A DNA stretch of 12,836 nt from Oceanospirillales bacterium. Its GTDB lineage: Bacteria; Pseudomonadota; Gammaproteobacteria; Xanthomonadales; SZUA-36. Positions 1 to 6,560 of this stretch are shown piece after piece (positions within the stretch are counted from its first letter, which is position 1; every line of letters starts with the position of its first letter). The stretch covers positions 1 to 12,836 of the forward strand of contig QIKG01000315.1 in NCBI GenBank assembly GCA_003232965.1, in the 5' to 3' direction. The notes beneath the pieces were generated by a model. That model was not told the DNA's origin. It saw nothing but the letters and a program-made list of their open reading frames with translations, and searched no databases. The translations under genes and the position numbers were made by a program.

Positions 1-351
1 CGGGATTATGCCCAGGTAAAAGCCGATGGCAATATCGATAAAAAAATAGCCGCGGCCGCAATGAAAATGCTAAATGTTGACGATCAGGGTTTCGACACCA
101 TGGATCGTCGCCTGCTGCACATTCTTATTCACAATTTTGAAGGTGGCCCGGTTGGCGTTGATTCCTTGGCGGCCGCTTTGAGTGAAGAACGCGGTACAGT
201 AGAGGATGTTCTTGAACCTTACCTGATTCAGCAAGGCTATATTATGCGCACATCCCGCGGGCGCATGGCAACTGCAAACGCTTGGCGTCATTTAGGCTTG
301 GTGCCGCCACATTCCGCCAGTGCTGCTGCAGATGATCTATTCGATTCGTGA
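1..351 (+). CDS. ruvB: RuvB Holliday-junction branch-migration ATPase, C-terminal part (5' truncated by window)
   Basis: This is the 3' end of ruvB: frame 1 is open from the first base and leaves 116 residues before TGA at 349-351. RuvB is the hexameric AAA+ motor that, with RuvA, drives branch migration of Holliday junctions and hands them to RuvC. Only the end of the AAA+ small domain and the C-terminal winged-helix DNA-binding domain are present. Recognisable family blocks are MLNVDDQGFDTMDRRLL, FEGGPVGVDSLAAAL, EDVLEPYLIQQGY and the DNA-contacting RTSRGRMAT. The methionine at 61 is internal, because the homologous sequence RDYAQVKADG lies upstream in the same frame. The last ~15 residues (Ser/Ala/Asp rich) are a variable tail. 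ybgC follows after 33 nt, the usual order in gammaproteobacteria. Identification is by remembered similarity to E. coli RuvB and is very secure. Confidence 0.97.
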   Translation, partial: RDYAQVKADGNIDKKIAAAAMKMLNVDDQGFDTMDRRLLHILIHNFEGGPVGVDSLAAALSEERGTVEDVLEPYLIQQGYIMRTSRGRMATANAWRHLGLVPPHSASAAADDLFDS

Positions 352-384
352 TTAATCAGAAAAATGCCACAATAAGGCCGTATT

Positions 385-789
385 ATGTCTGATTTTTCCT
401 GGAAAATTCGTGTCTACTATGAAGATACCGATGCTGGTGGGGTGGTTTATCACAGTCAATATTTGAACTTTTTTGAGCGCGCGCGGACGGAATGGTTACG
501 AGCCAGAAATTTCGACCAGTCGCGCTTGGCTGAAGATGAAGGCATAGTTTTTGTTGTACGCAACATGGATATAGAATTTATTAAACCCGCACAGCTTGAT
601 AATGAAGTGTTAGTGAGTGTCAATCTCAAGCATGTTGGGGCGGCATCTTTGCAGTTATCACAAACAATGATTCGGATTTCTGACCAGCAACTGCTGGCAA
701 AGGCAGAGGTTCGCGTAGCCTGTTTGACTGCGCGGAAATTTAAGCCCACCCGAATTCCAAAAAACCTGAGGAAGGAAATTCTCCAATGA
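385..789 (+). CDS. ybgC: YbgC-type acyl-CoA thioesterase (tol-pal cluster, hotdog fold)
   Basis: A 134-residue single hotdog-fold domain of the 4-hydroxybenzoyl-CoA thioesterase/YbgC family, the usual length. The diagnostic N-terminal block VYYEDTDAGGVVYH (residues 10-23) carries the predicted catalytic Asp16 and the conserved His23, followed by YLNFFERARTEWLR. In E. coli the enzyme hydrolyses acyl-CoA (or acyl-ACP) thioesters in the cytoplasm and has been linked to phospholipid metabolism; its role in the Tol system is unclear. The ATG at 385 is preceded by AAGG at 374-377 and gives the expected short N-terminus. The gene ends in an ATGA overlap with tolQ (786-789), so the two are translationally coupled. 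It is the first gene of the tol run, and the conserved linkage supports the assignment. Confidence 0.96.
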   Translation: MSDFSWKIRVYYEDTDAGGVVYHSQYLNFFERARTEWLRARNFDQSRLAEDEGIVFVVRNMDIEFIKPAQLDNEVLVSVNLKHVGAASLQLSQTMIRISDQQLLAKAEVRVACLTARKFKPTRIPKNLRKEILQ

Positions 790-1496
790 ATATAGATCTA
801 TCCCTGTGGCACTTAGTTAGTGAAGCTGGCCTGTTGGTCAAAATGGTCATGCTCTCGCTGCTGGTAGCCTCGATAGCTTCCTGGATGATAATTTTCCAGA
901 AACGCCAGATGCTGCGTACAGCTAGGCTACAAGCCGATCGTTTCGAAGAACACTTTTGGTCAGGTGCAGATCTAGCGCGCTTGTTTGAAGGTATTTCCAA
1001 AGGCGAACAACAGGCCCAAGGTATGGAGCGAATATTTGAAGCCGGTTTTCGCGAGTTTATGCGGATGTCGCAGCAAGGCGGCATGTCCGCTAGCGAAATG
1101 GTGGATGGTGCGCATCGGGCGATGCGGATTGCCTTAACTCGGGAAATGGATAAAATCGACAACCACCTGACTTTCCTTGCCACAGTCGGCTCTATCAGCC
1201 CGTATGTGGGCTTGTTTGGTACCGTCTGGGGAATTATGAACGCTATGCGGGGGTTAGCTACGGCTACTCAGGCGACCATTCAATCGGTTGCCCCCGGGAT
1301 TTCTGAAGCCTTGATTGCAACCGCGATGGGTTTATTTGCCGCGATCCCTGCAGTGATTGCCTATAACCGTTATTCCAACGAGGCAGAACGACTGGAGCTT
1401 CGCTATGATAATTTCAAGGAAGAACTCTCTACCATTCTCCATCGTCAGGCACATAATCTAGCGAAAAGCGATCTGGCAGGCTCAGGCGAATTCTAA
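786..1496 (+). CDS. tolQ: TolQ, proton-channel subunit of the Tol-Pal motor
   Basis: 236 residues of the MotA/TolQ/ExbB family. TolQ assembles with TolR in the inner membrane to form the proton-driven stator that energises TolA during outer-membrane constriction. Three membrane segments are visible: about 15-37, 130-155 and 170-194, with a large cytoplasmic loop between the first two. The pore-lining threonines known from E. coli (T145, T178) match Thr146 in GLFGTVWGIM and Thr179 in SEALIATAMGLFAAIPAV. The start is the ATG inside the ATGA overlap with ybgC and has a strong ribosome-binding site, GAGGAAGGA at 768-776. The stop TAA shares one base with the tolR start codon. Family and position leave little doubt. 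ExbB is excluded by the adjoining tolR-tolA-tolB-pal. Confidence 0.97.
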   Translation: MNIDLSLWHLVSEAGLLVKMVMLSLLVASIASWMIIFQKRQMLRTARLQADRFEEHFWSGADLARLFEGISKGEQQAQGMERIFEAGFREFMRMSQQGGMSASEMVDGAHRAMRIALTREMDKIDNHLTFLATVGSISPYVGLFGTVWGIMNAMRGLATATQATIQSVAPGISEALIATAMGLFAAIPAVIAYNRYSNEAERLELRYDNFKEELSTILHRQAHNLAKSDLAGSGEF

Positions 1497-1936
1497 TGGC
1501 AACTCAGTATGAAATCCGCAAACGCCGGCGGCCTATGGCTGAAATCAATGTGGTACCCTACATTGATGTAATGCTGGTATTGCTAATTATATTCATGGCA
1601 ACAGCGCCGTTATTAAACCTTGGGGTTCAGGTTGATTTGCCTTCAGCTGATGCAGAAGCGCTGCAAATTGATGAAGACAATATCCCCATAATTATTACCG
1701 TTATGCAAACTGGCGATCTGTATTTAAATGCCGCTGGTGATGACGCAGGCCTAGTGACTGCTGAGGAGTTGATCAAGCAGGTATCGGTGTTTGTGCGTAG
1801 AAATCCAAAAATTGAAGTGCTGGTTGCTGGCGATGAAAACACCGGCTACGGCAAGATATATGAGACTATGGTGTTATTACAGCAGGCGGGTGTGAGCAAG
1901 GTGGGGCTGATGGGCGATCCAGTCGATAAAAGCTAG
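1496..1936 (+). CDS. tolR: TolR, peptidoglycan-binding stator subunit of the Tol-Pal motor
   Basis: 146 residues of the ExbD/TolR family. A basic cytoplasmic N-terminus (RKRRRP) precedes one membrane helix at about 21-41, and the rest is a periplasmic domain. The proton-carrying aspartate expected early in the helix (Asp23 in E. coli) is Asp24, in NVVPYIDVMLVLLIIFM. The helix is followed by the family block LNLGVQVDLPSADA. The periplasmic domain keeps the typical end, ending shortly after KVGLMGDP. The start codon overlaps the last base of tolQ (TAATG), which implies coupled translation and balanced stoichiometry. tolA begins one base after the stop. Assigned by family motifs and locus. Confidence 0.96.
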   Translation: MATQYEIRKRRRPMAEINVVPYIDVMLVLLIIFMATAPLLNLGVQVDLPSADAEALQIDEDNIPIIITVMQTGDLYLNAAGDDAGLVTAEELIKQVSVFVRRNPKIEVLVAGDENTGYGKIYETMVLLQQAGVSKVGLMGDPVDKS

Positions 1937-1937
1937 T

Positions 1938-2828
1938 ATGCAGGAGTTTAGCAAACCCTTATTGCTAGCGGTCCTGGTCCACCTGGTCCTGCTGGCATCC
2001 ATGTTTAGTGGTTCCTGGAGCAGTAAAAAGTTCGAGAAACCCCGGCTAGCGGGCTTAAATATTGAAGCGGTGGTTATCAATGCCAGTGATCTCAATAAAC
2101 AGATCGACAAAGTAAAGAAACAGACCAAAACTCAGAAGCAACGAGATGATGCTATTGCTAAACGCCAGCAACAACTGGCCGCCCAGAAACAACGGGAAAC
2201 ACAACAGGCTAAGGATGCCGACAAACGCCAACAGGTGCTAGCAGATCAGCGCCGCAAGGCCAACCTGAAGAAACAACAACAGGATGAGGCTGATAAAAAG
2301 CGCCGCGCAGATTTAGATCGGCAGCGCAAAGCTCAGCAAGAATTGGTTGAAAAACAGCAGGCTGAATTGGCAGAGATCACTAAGCAACGGCAACAACAGC
2401 AGCGGAAGATTGAGGCTGAAAGTGCAAAATTAAGAAAGTTGGCCGAAGCGCGTAAAGCACGGGAAAAAATGGCGGCCGATAAACGTACGCGCGACCAAAT
2501 GAAAGCTGAAGCCAATGCGCTGGCACAGGCACAGGTGTTGGGAACGCTGGCAGATCAGTATGTACTTGAGATTACTAACTCGGTAACCCGCAACTGGTAT
2601 CGACCGCCAACAGCTCAAGAAGGCTTGCGCTGTAGAATAGCGGTAGAGCAAATCCCGGGCGGTGAAGTTATCAGTGCTACGGTGGTGAAATCACAATGTA
2701 ATGCAGATGAAGCCACCAAACGCTCGATTCAGGCAGCAGTAATGCGTGCGGGCGTGCTTCCATATCGCGGTTTTGAGAAAGTATTTGTGCGAGAAATAGA
2801 GTTTGAATTTAAATATGACGGTGATTAA
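1938..2828 (+). CDS. tolA: TolA, inner-membrane-anchored periplasm-spanning Tol protein
   Basis: 296 residues with the three-part TolA plan. Domain I is a single N-terminal membrane anchor (about 7-27). Domain II is a long charged helix (about 55-195) very rich in Gln, Lys, Arg, Glu and Ala. Domain III is a compact C-terminal domain (about 200-296) with two cysteines, Cys232 and Cys254, placed like the disulfide pair of E. coli TolA. TolA is pulled by TolQ/TolR and contacts TolB and Pal at the outer membrane; domain III is also a common colicin and phage receptor. It is much shorter than E. coli TolA (421 residues), mostly through domain II, which is Gln/Arg rich rather than Ala/Lys repeats. 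The conserved SxxxH motif of the anchor appears as Ala11-x3-His15, so the serine is absent. The ATG lies one base after the tolR stop. Confidence 0.93.
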   Translation: MQEFSKPLLLAVLVHLVLLASMFSGSWSSKKFEKPRLAGLNIEAVVINASDLNKQIDKVKKQTKTQKQRDDAIAKRQQQLAAQKQRETQQAKDADKRQQVLADQRRKANLKKQQQDEADKKRRADLDRQRKAQQELVEKQQAELAEITKQRQQQQRKIEAESAKLRKLAEARKAREKMAADKRTRDQMKAEANALAQAQVLGTLADQYVLEITNSVTRNWYRPPTAQEGLRCRIAVEQIPGGEVISATVVKSQCNADEATKRSIQAAVMRAGVLPYRGFEKVFVREIEFEFKYDGD

Positions 2829-4166
2829 ATGAATAAGCAGTTGATTTGCGAGCGCAGTAGAATTTCCCAGCTATTAGTGGGCTTTAGCCTAAGTTTGTTT
2901 GGCCTGTTGTTTTTGGTTCAAAATAGTTATGCAAAATTGGAAATTGAAATCCTCGAAGGCGTTTCAGGCGCTATTCCTATTGCGATTGTGCCATTAAAAT
3001 GGGAGGCTACCACACCGCCGCCATCAACTTTGCCCAACACCGTGGTCTCAGCTGATCTTTACCGCTCAGGCTTGTTCAGCCCATTACCGGCGGAAGACAT
3101 TATTGCTACCCCGGCCAATGGCGATGAAATCCGCTTTGCTGCTTGGCAGGCACTCAAGAACGACTATATTGTGGTTGGAAAAATCAGTGGCGATGTAGTT
3201 GATGGTTATGAAGTGAGTTTTGAGCTGTTCGACATTCATACTCAACAACGCCTGTTAGCGCGGGTATTCCCAGTAAAGCCCGGAGATCTGCGCTATGCAG
3301 CACACCGGATAGCCGATGCGGTGTATGAACGTATCATCGGTACACCGGGGGCCTTTGCTACCCGGATAGCCTATATTACCGCTACCGGCACAGGTAATAA
3401 TATTGAATTCCAGTTAATGGTTGCTGATGCAGATGGGTTTTCGCCACAGGCAATTGCCACATCTCCTGAACCGCTGATGTCGCCAGCTTGGTCGCCGGAT
3501 GGTAATGAAATTGCCTATGTATCTTTCGAAAAAGGTAATTCTGCAGTTTATATTCAGAATATTCTTACCGGTTCGCGGCAGCTGATTTCTTCCTTTAAAG
3601 GCATTAATGGAGCGCCTTCTTTTTCACCAGATGGTCGCCGCTTGGCAGTTTCATTATCAAAATCGGGCAACTCGGAAATTTATCTGCACACCCTCGGCAG
3701 TAGCGAATTTGCTCGTTTGACCAATCACTGGAGTATTGATACAGAGCCCGTTTGGGATTCGAACGGCCGTTATATTTACTTTACTTCTGATCGTGCCGGC
3801 CGCCCGCAAATTTATCGTATTAAAGTAACCGGCGGCAACCCGGAACGCATCAGTTGGGAAGGGGATTACAATGCCCGTGCCAGTATTTCGCCGAGGAATA
3901 ACAAAATTGCTATGGTACAGGGATCGAAAAATCGTTATCGTATAGCGATTCAGGATCTAGAAAACAACCGACTTATCGTTGTCACCAATGGAATTCTCGA
4001 TGAATCACCAAGTTTTGCCCCCAACGGTAGCATGATACTGTATGCTTCAAAGGAGAACGGTAAAGGTGTTTTGTTGGCGGTATCGGTAGATGGCAGAGTA
4101 AAGCAGCGCCTGGTTCTCTCTGAAGGTGATGTGCGTGAGCCGGCGTGGTCACCGATTATTCAATAA
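2829..4166 (+). CDS. tolB: TolB, periplasmic beta-propeller protein of the Tol-Pal system
   Basis: 445 residues. A signal peptide is visible: a basic start, a hydrophobic core at about 14-31, and likely cleavage after SYA (residue 35). The mature protein starts KLEIEILEG, followed by the N-terminal domain (AIPIAIVPLKWE). From about residue 215 a six-bladed beta-propeller follows, shown by repeats such as PAWSPDGNEIAYVS, PSFSPDGRRLAVSLS, PVWDSNGRYIYFTSDR, PSFAPNGSMILYAS and the closing EPAWSPI. TolB shuttles between TolA (through its N-terminus) and Pal (through the propeller) and controls Pal release from peptidoglycan. The start ATG immediately follows the tolA stop with no gap, so coupling is expected. 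The stop codon lies inside a perfect AT-rich inverted repeat. Confidence 0.97.
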   Translation: MNKQLICERSRISQLLVGFSLSLFGLLFLVQNSYAKLEIEILEGVSGAIPIAIVPLKWEATTPPPSTLPNTVVSADLYRSGLFSPLPAEDIIATPANGDEIRFAAWQALKNDYIVVGKISGDVVDGYEVSFELFDIHTQQRLLARVFPVKPGDLRYAAHRIADAVYERIIGTPGAFATRIAYITATGTGNNIEFQLMVADADGFSPQAIATSPEPLMSPAWSPDGNEIAYVSFEKGNSAVYIQNILTGSRQLISSFKGINGAPSFSPDGRRLAVSLSKSGNSEIYLHTLGSSEFARLTNHWSIDTEPVWDSNGRYIYFTSDRAGRPQIYRIKVTGGNPERISWEGDYNARASISPRNNKIAMVQGSKNRYRIAIQDLENNRLIVVTNGILDESPSFAPNGSMILYASKENGKGVLLAVSVDGRVKQRLVLSEGDVREPAWSPIIQ

Positions 4167-4188
4167 CTTATTAATTAAGTTATTGAAT
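4158..4188 (+). repeat. Perfect AT-rich inverted repeat across the tolB stop codon
   Basis: Two 13-base arms (4158-4170, ATTCAATAACTTA, and its exact complement at 4176-4188) surround a 5-base loop, TTAAT. The tolB TAA (4164-4166) is in the left arm. The stem has few GC pairs and no downstream T tract, so it is a poor intrinsic terminator. It could instead be an mRNA 3'-end or processing element, or a binding site for a dimeric protein upstream of pal. The repeat is certain; its function is inference. Confidence 0.6.
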
Positions 4189-4194
4189 TAATCC

Positions 4195-4223
4195 ATGAAA
4201 AACAGTTTAAATATCACTATAAT
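4195..4223 (+). promoter_or_regulatory. Candidate sigma-70 promoter for pal
   Basis: A consensus -10 box, TATAAT at 4218-4223, lies 29 bases before the pal start in an AT-rich spacer. The -35 partner is weak: ATGAAA at 4195-4200 gives 17-bp spacing. A separate pal promoter would let this abundant lipoprotein be made in excess of the motor proteins. The transcription start has not been shown. Confidence 0.4.
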
Positions 4224-4252
4224 TACAAGCTTAATTCAAAAGGAATTTTAGT

Positions 4253-4783
4253 ATGAATAGCATAACAAAATCACTACTCGCACTGATGTTAGTTACGGGT
4301 CTGACAGCCTGTAAAAAAGATGAGATCAAGGATGATATCGATTCGGCACCTATAGTGGATAGCTCTACAGCTTCGGATGTTACCACCGCTGCTGTTGATC
4401 CGCGAAATCATACTGATGTCCGCAATCTCGATAACCCCGAAAGCTTACTTTCAAAACGGGTTATTTATTTTGATTATGACCAATCAACCGTACGCGCGGA
4501 GTTTCGTCCGGTCGTACAGGCGCATGCAGCGTTTGTTGCAGCAAATTCAAGTGCCAGTGTAACTCTCGAAGGTCATGCCGATGAGCGTGGCAGTCGTGAG
4601 TACAATTTAGCCTTGGGCGAACGCCGCGGTAATTCCGTTAGCGGTTTGTTTTCTGCTCAAGGTGTGCGTGGTTCACAGATGAATGTGGTCAGTTATGGCG
4701 AAGAACGCCCGATTTGTCGCGAAACCAGTGATTCTTGCTGGGGTAGCAATCGCCGGGTAGAAATCGTTTATACCGCACGCTAA
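4253..4783 (+). CDS. pal: Pal (OprL-type) peptidoglycan-associated outer-membrane lipoprotein
   Basis: 176 residues. A lipoprotein signal peptide ends in the lipobox LTAC, giving lipidated Cys20. Lys at +2 and +3 rather than Asp predicts sorting to the outer membrane. After a flexible Asp/Ser/Thr-rich linker comes an OmpA-like peptidoglycan-binding domain (about 68-176) with RVIYFDYDQS, GHADERGSREYNLALGERR and the end NRRVEIVY. Asp110 and Arg125 have the 15-residue spacing of the residues that bind meso-diaminopimelate in OmpA-like domains. Cys155 and Cys162, near the C-terminus, could form a disulfide. E. coli Pal lacks them, but I recall CxxxxxxC here in other gammaproteobacteria. AAAAGGA at 4238-4244 is a good ribosome-binding site, 8 bases before the ATG. 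Pal anchors the outer membrane to the wall and is the end target of the Tol motor. Confidence 0.96.
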   Translation: MNSITKSLLALMLVTGLTACKKDEIKDDIDSAPIVDSSTASDVTTAAVDPRNHTDVRNLDNPESLLSKRVIYFDYDQSTVRAEFRPVVQAHAAFVAANSSASVTLEGHADERGSREYNLALGERRGNSVSGLFSAQGVRGSQMNVVSYGEERPICRETSDSCWGSNRRVEIVYTAR

Positions 4784-4798
4784 GGTAAAAACTAAAGT

Positions 4799-4818
4799 GC
4801 CCGGGGTAATACCCGGGC
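4799..4818 (+). repeat. GC-rich hairpin in the pal-cpoB spacer
   Basis: Perfect 7-bp arms GCCCGGG (4799-4805) and CCCGGGC (4812-4818) flank a 6-base loop, 15 bases after the pal stop. There is no T tract, so an intrinsic terminator is unlikely. An mRNA-stabilising or RNase-processing stem that separates pal from cpoB is more plausible. A weaker CCGGA/TCCGG pair follows at 4847-4863. The function is inferred only. Confidence 0.5.
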
Positions 4819-4920
4819 CTGTTCGACCTAAGAATTAAACAATACTCCGGATGAATAGTCCGGCTTGTCGCTTCCTGGGAACTGATTCCAGTTTCTGTGA
4901 TCGAATCAACATTAGTCAGA

Positions 4921-4941
4921 ATGAGTAACTGCCGTCGATGA
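4921..4941 (+). other. Possible six-codon leader ORF coupled to cpoB
   Basis: ATG at 4921 followed by AGT AAC TGC CGT CGA and TGA at 4939-4941 encodes MSNCRR. Its stop overlaps the cpoB start as ATGA (4938-4941), the same geometry as the ybgC-tolQ junction. Because cpoB lacks its own ribosome-binding site, re-initiation after this leader is a possible route. The leader itself has only a weak upstream purine stretch. It may be coincidence. Confidence 0.25.
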
Positions 4942-5732
4942 AATATTTCCAAAACATGATTTTAGTTTTCAGCCTGTTGTTTAGCAGTGCGAGTTTTGCA
5001 CAGGCTGACCAGTCGTTTGTTGCCGATTTGGTTTATCAGGTGCAGCAGTTACAGGAAGAAGTCAGGCAATTGCGCGGGCAGGTAGAGCAGCAATCACATG
5101 AATTGAAAAACTTAAAATCGCGTCAGCGTGACCAATATCTGGATTTGGATACCCGTCTTGGTGAATTGCAGAAGCCCGTTACTCAAGTCGCAGAGCCAAT
5201 CCCTGCGATTGTAGCGCCAGTGGATGAAGCTGCAAATGCTAATGGTCTAGCTGCAGTTACCGGTGGAAATATTTCGGCGCTAGATTCTGCAGCAAGTTCG
5301 CCAGTCTCAATCCCGTCACCAGAACCAGAGCCAGCCGTTGATGATAAAACAGCCTACCAGATGGCTTTCACCCACCTGAAAGATTTGCGGTACACGGAGG
5401 CCGCGGAAAGCTTTTATAATTTTCTGGAAACCTATCCGCAAAGCCCGCTTGCCGGGAATGCCGAATACTGGTTGGGTGAGTCTTATTATGTGACCCAAAA
5501 TTACAATTATGCGCTTGAGTCATTCCAACGCTTGCTGGAAAAATACCCGGAAAGTAAAAAAGCCCCGGATGCTTGGTTGAAAATTGGTTATACCTATTAC
5601 GAAATGGATAATCACCAAAAGGCCGCTGATATTCTGCAAAGGGTTAAGCAGCAGTACCCAGGTACAACTCTGGAAAAACTGGCAGATAGCCGATTAAAAA
5701 CCATGCAACTGGAAAGCACCACAGGTCAGTAA
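4938..5732 (+). CDS. cpoB: CpoB (YbgF), periplasmic coordinator of PBP1B and Tol-Pal
   Basis: 264 residues. A signal peptide probably cleaves after SASFA (residue 21). A coiled coil at about 30-75 (repeated Leu/Gln heptads) matches the YbgF trimerisation helix. A Pro/Ala/Val/Ser-rich linker spans about 80-136. Three TPR repeats follow at about 138-171, 175-208 and 212-245, with landmarks AYQMAFTHLKDLRYTEAAESF, GNAEYWLGESYY and PDAWLKIGYTYYEMDNHQKAA. In E. coli CpoB binds TolA and PBP1B and couples septal peptidoglycan synthesis to outer-membrane constriction. An in-frame TAA at 4926-4928 limits the 5' end, so ATG 4938 is the natural start although no Shine-Dalgarno is visible. A six-codon ORF (4921-4941) ends in an ATGA overlap with it. 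The gap to pal is 154 nt. Confidence 0.94.
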   Translation: MKYFQNMILVFSLLFSSASFAQADQSFVADLVYQVQQLQEEVRQLRGQVEQQSHELKNLKSRQRDQYLDLDTRLGELQKPVTQVAEPIPAIVAPVDEAANANGLAAVTGGNISALDSAASSPVSIPSPEPEPAVDDKTAYQMAFTHLKDLRYTEAAESFYNFLETYPQSPLAGNAEYWLGESYYVTQNYNYALESFQRLLEKYPESKKAPDAWLKIGYTYYEMDNHQKAADILQRVKQQYPGTTLEKLADSRLKTMQLESTTGQ

Positions 5733-5746
5733 GCAGTCGCTTAACC

Positions 5747-5822
5747 GGATTGTAGGGTGGGCATTTATGCCCACGCGTTTACACGGAATGGATTGTAGGC
5801 TGGGTATTTATGCCCACGCGTT
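5747..5822 (+). repeat. Two tandem REP-like palindromic units between cpoB and queE
   Basis: Unit 1 (5747-5779) and unit 2 (5790-5822) are 33 bases each, identical at 31 positions, in direct orientation and separated by 10 bases. Each has a GTAG tetranucleotide (5752-5755; 5795-5798) followed by a palindrome. In unit 1, GTGGGCAT pairs with ATGCCCAC around a TT centre (5757-5774). In unit 2 one change becomes a T-G wobble and one an end mismatch, so the stem is largely kept. GTAG next to a short hairpin is the hallmark of REP elements mobilised by RAYT transposases. No RAYT gene is in the window. The hairpins may also protect the cpoB mRNA 3' end. Confidence 0.75.
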
Positions 5823-5833
5823 AGATTTAAATA

Positions 5834-6526
5834 ATGAATAAGACTGCAAATACCAACATCATTCAACAACCCCCTGATAACCGTAACGGTTATCTTAAAA
5901 TCACCGAGATATTTCTATCTCTCCAGGGTGAAGCACGCGATAGCGGTCGACCTACAACCTTTATCCGTCTCACCGGCTGTCCCTTACGCTGTAGCTATTG
6001 TGACAGCGAGTATGCATTTTTTGGTGGCGAGTGGCTTAGCTTTGAAGCAATCCTCGCAGCAGTTGAGGCTAACGGGGTCAAGTATGTATGTGTAACTGGT
6101 GGCGAACCATTAGCGCAAAAACGCTGTGTGAAATTATTGGTTTTGCTTTGCGATGCCGGATATGAGGTGTCATTGGAAACTTCAGGCGCTATAGATATCA
6201 GTAATGTTGACCACAGGGTAACTAAGGTAGTCGATTTGAAAACCCCGGATTCTGGTGAATCCAAGCGCAATCTCTGGTCAAATCTCGATTATATCAATGC
6301 CAATGATCAGATTAAGTTTGTTCTCAATTCACGCGCTGACTATGACTGGGCTGTTGCCCAACTGCATCAATATTCTCTGCCAGATTTTGCCGAGGTATTG
6401 TTTTCACCTGTTTGGTCTGCATTGGAGCCTGCTGAGCTGGCAGACTGGATAATCGCTGATCGCCTACCTGTCCGTTTCCAACTGCAGTTACATAAAATCC
6501 TATGGAACGATGAACCCGGCCGATAA
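5834..6526 (+). CDS. queE: QueE, 7-carboxy-7-deazaguanine synthase (radical SAM)
   Basis: 230 residues. QueE converts 6-carboxy-tetrahydropterin to 7-carboxy-7-deazaguanine, the ring-contraction step of queuosine-precursor synthesis. The radical-SAM cluster motif CxxxCxxC is Cys49, Cys53 and Cys56 in TGCPLRCSYCD, which ligate the 4Fe-4S cluster. It is preceded by the family start ITEIFLSLQGE and followed by the SAM-binding VTGGEP. The N-terminus carries about 18 residues before the conserved YLKITEIF. An in-frame TAA at 5828-5830 and the absence of any other ATG, GTG or TTG in this stretch make ATG 5834 the only sensible start. No Shine-Dalgarno is visible ahead of it. queC, which uses the QueE product, follows 34 nt downstream. 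Confidence 0.95.
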   Translation: MNKTANTNIIQQPPDNRNGYLKITEIFLSLQGEARDSGRPTTFIRLTGCPLRCSYCDSEYAFFGGEWLSFEAILAAVEANGVKYVCVTGGEPLAQKRCVKLLVLLCDAGYEVSLETSGAIDISNVDHRVTKVVDLKTPDSGESKRNLWSNLDYINANDQIKFVLNSRADYDWAVAQLHQYSLPDFAEVLFSPVWSALEPAELADWIIADRLPVRFQLQLHKILWNDEPGR

Positions 6527-6560
6527 ACTCAGTCGATAAATTCGAAGAGCCTAGACCCTT

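Noticed and set aside
740..1183. A 147-codon open frame on the minus strand opposite ybgC and tolQ
   Set aside because: It lies almost wholly opposite clearly conserved tolQ sequence, shows no recognisable domain, and has the composition of a shadow frame.
4689..4952. An 87-codon minus-strand frame across the pal-cpoB spacer
   Set aside because: It runs opposite the end of pal and the spacer hairpins. Its translation has no family features and no convincing ribosome-binding site.
5747..5822. The tandem 33-base units as a short CRISPR array
   Set aside because: There are only two units, with a 10-base spacer that is too short, and no cas genes nearby. The GTAG-plus-palindrome form fits a REP element better.
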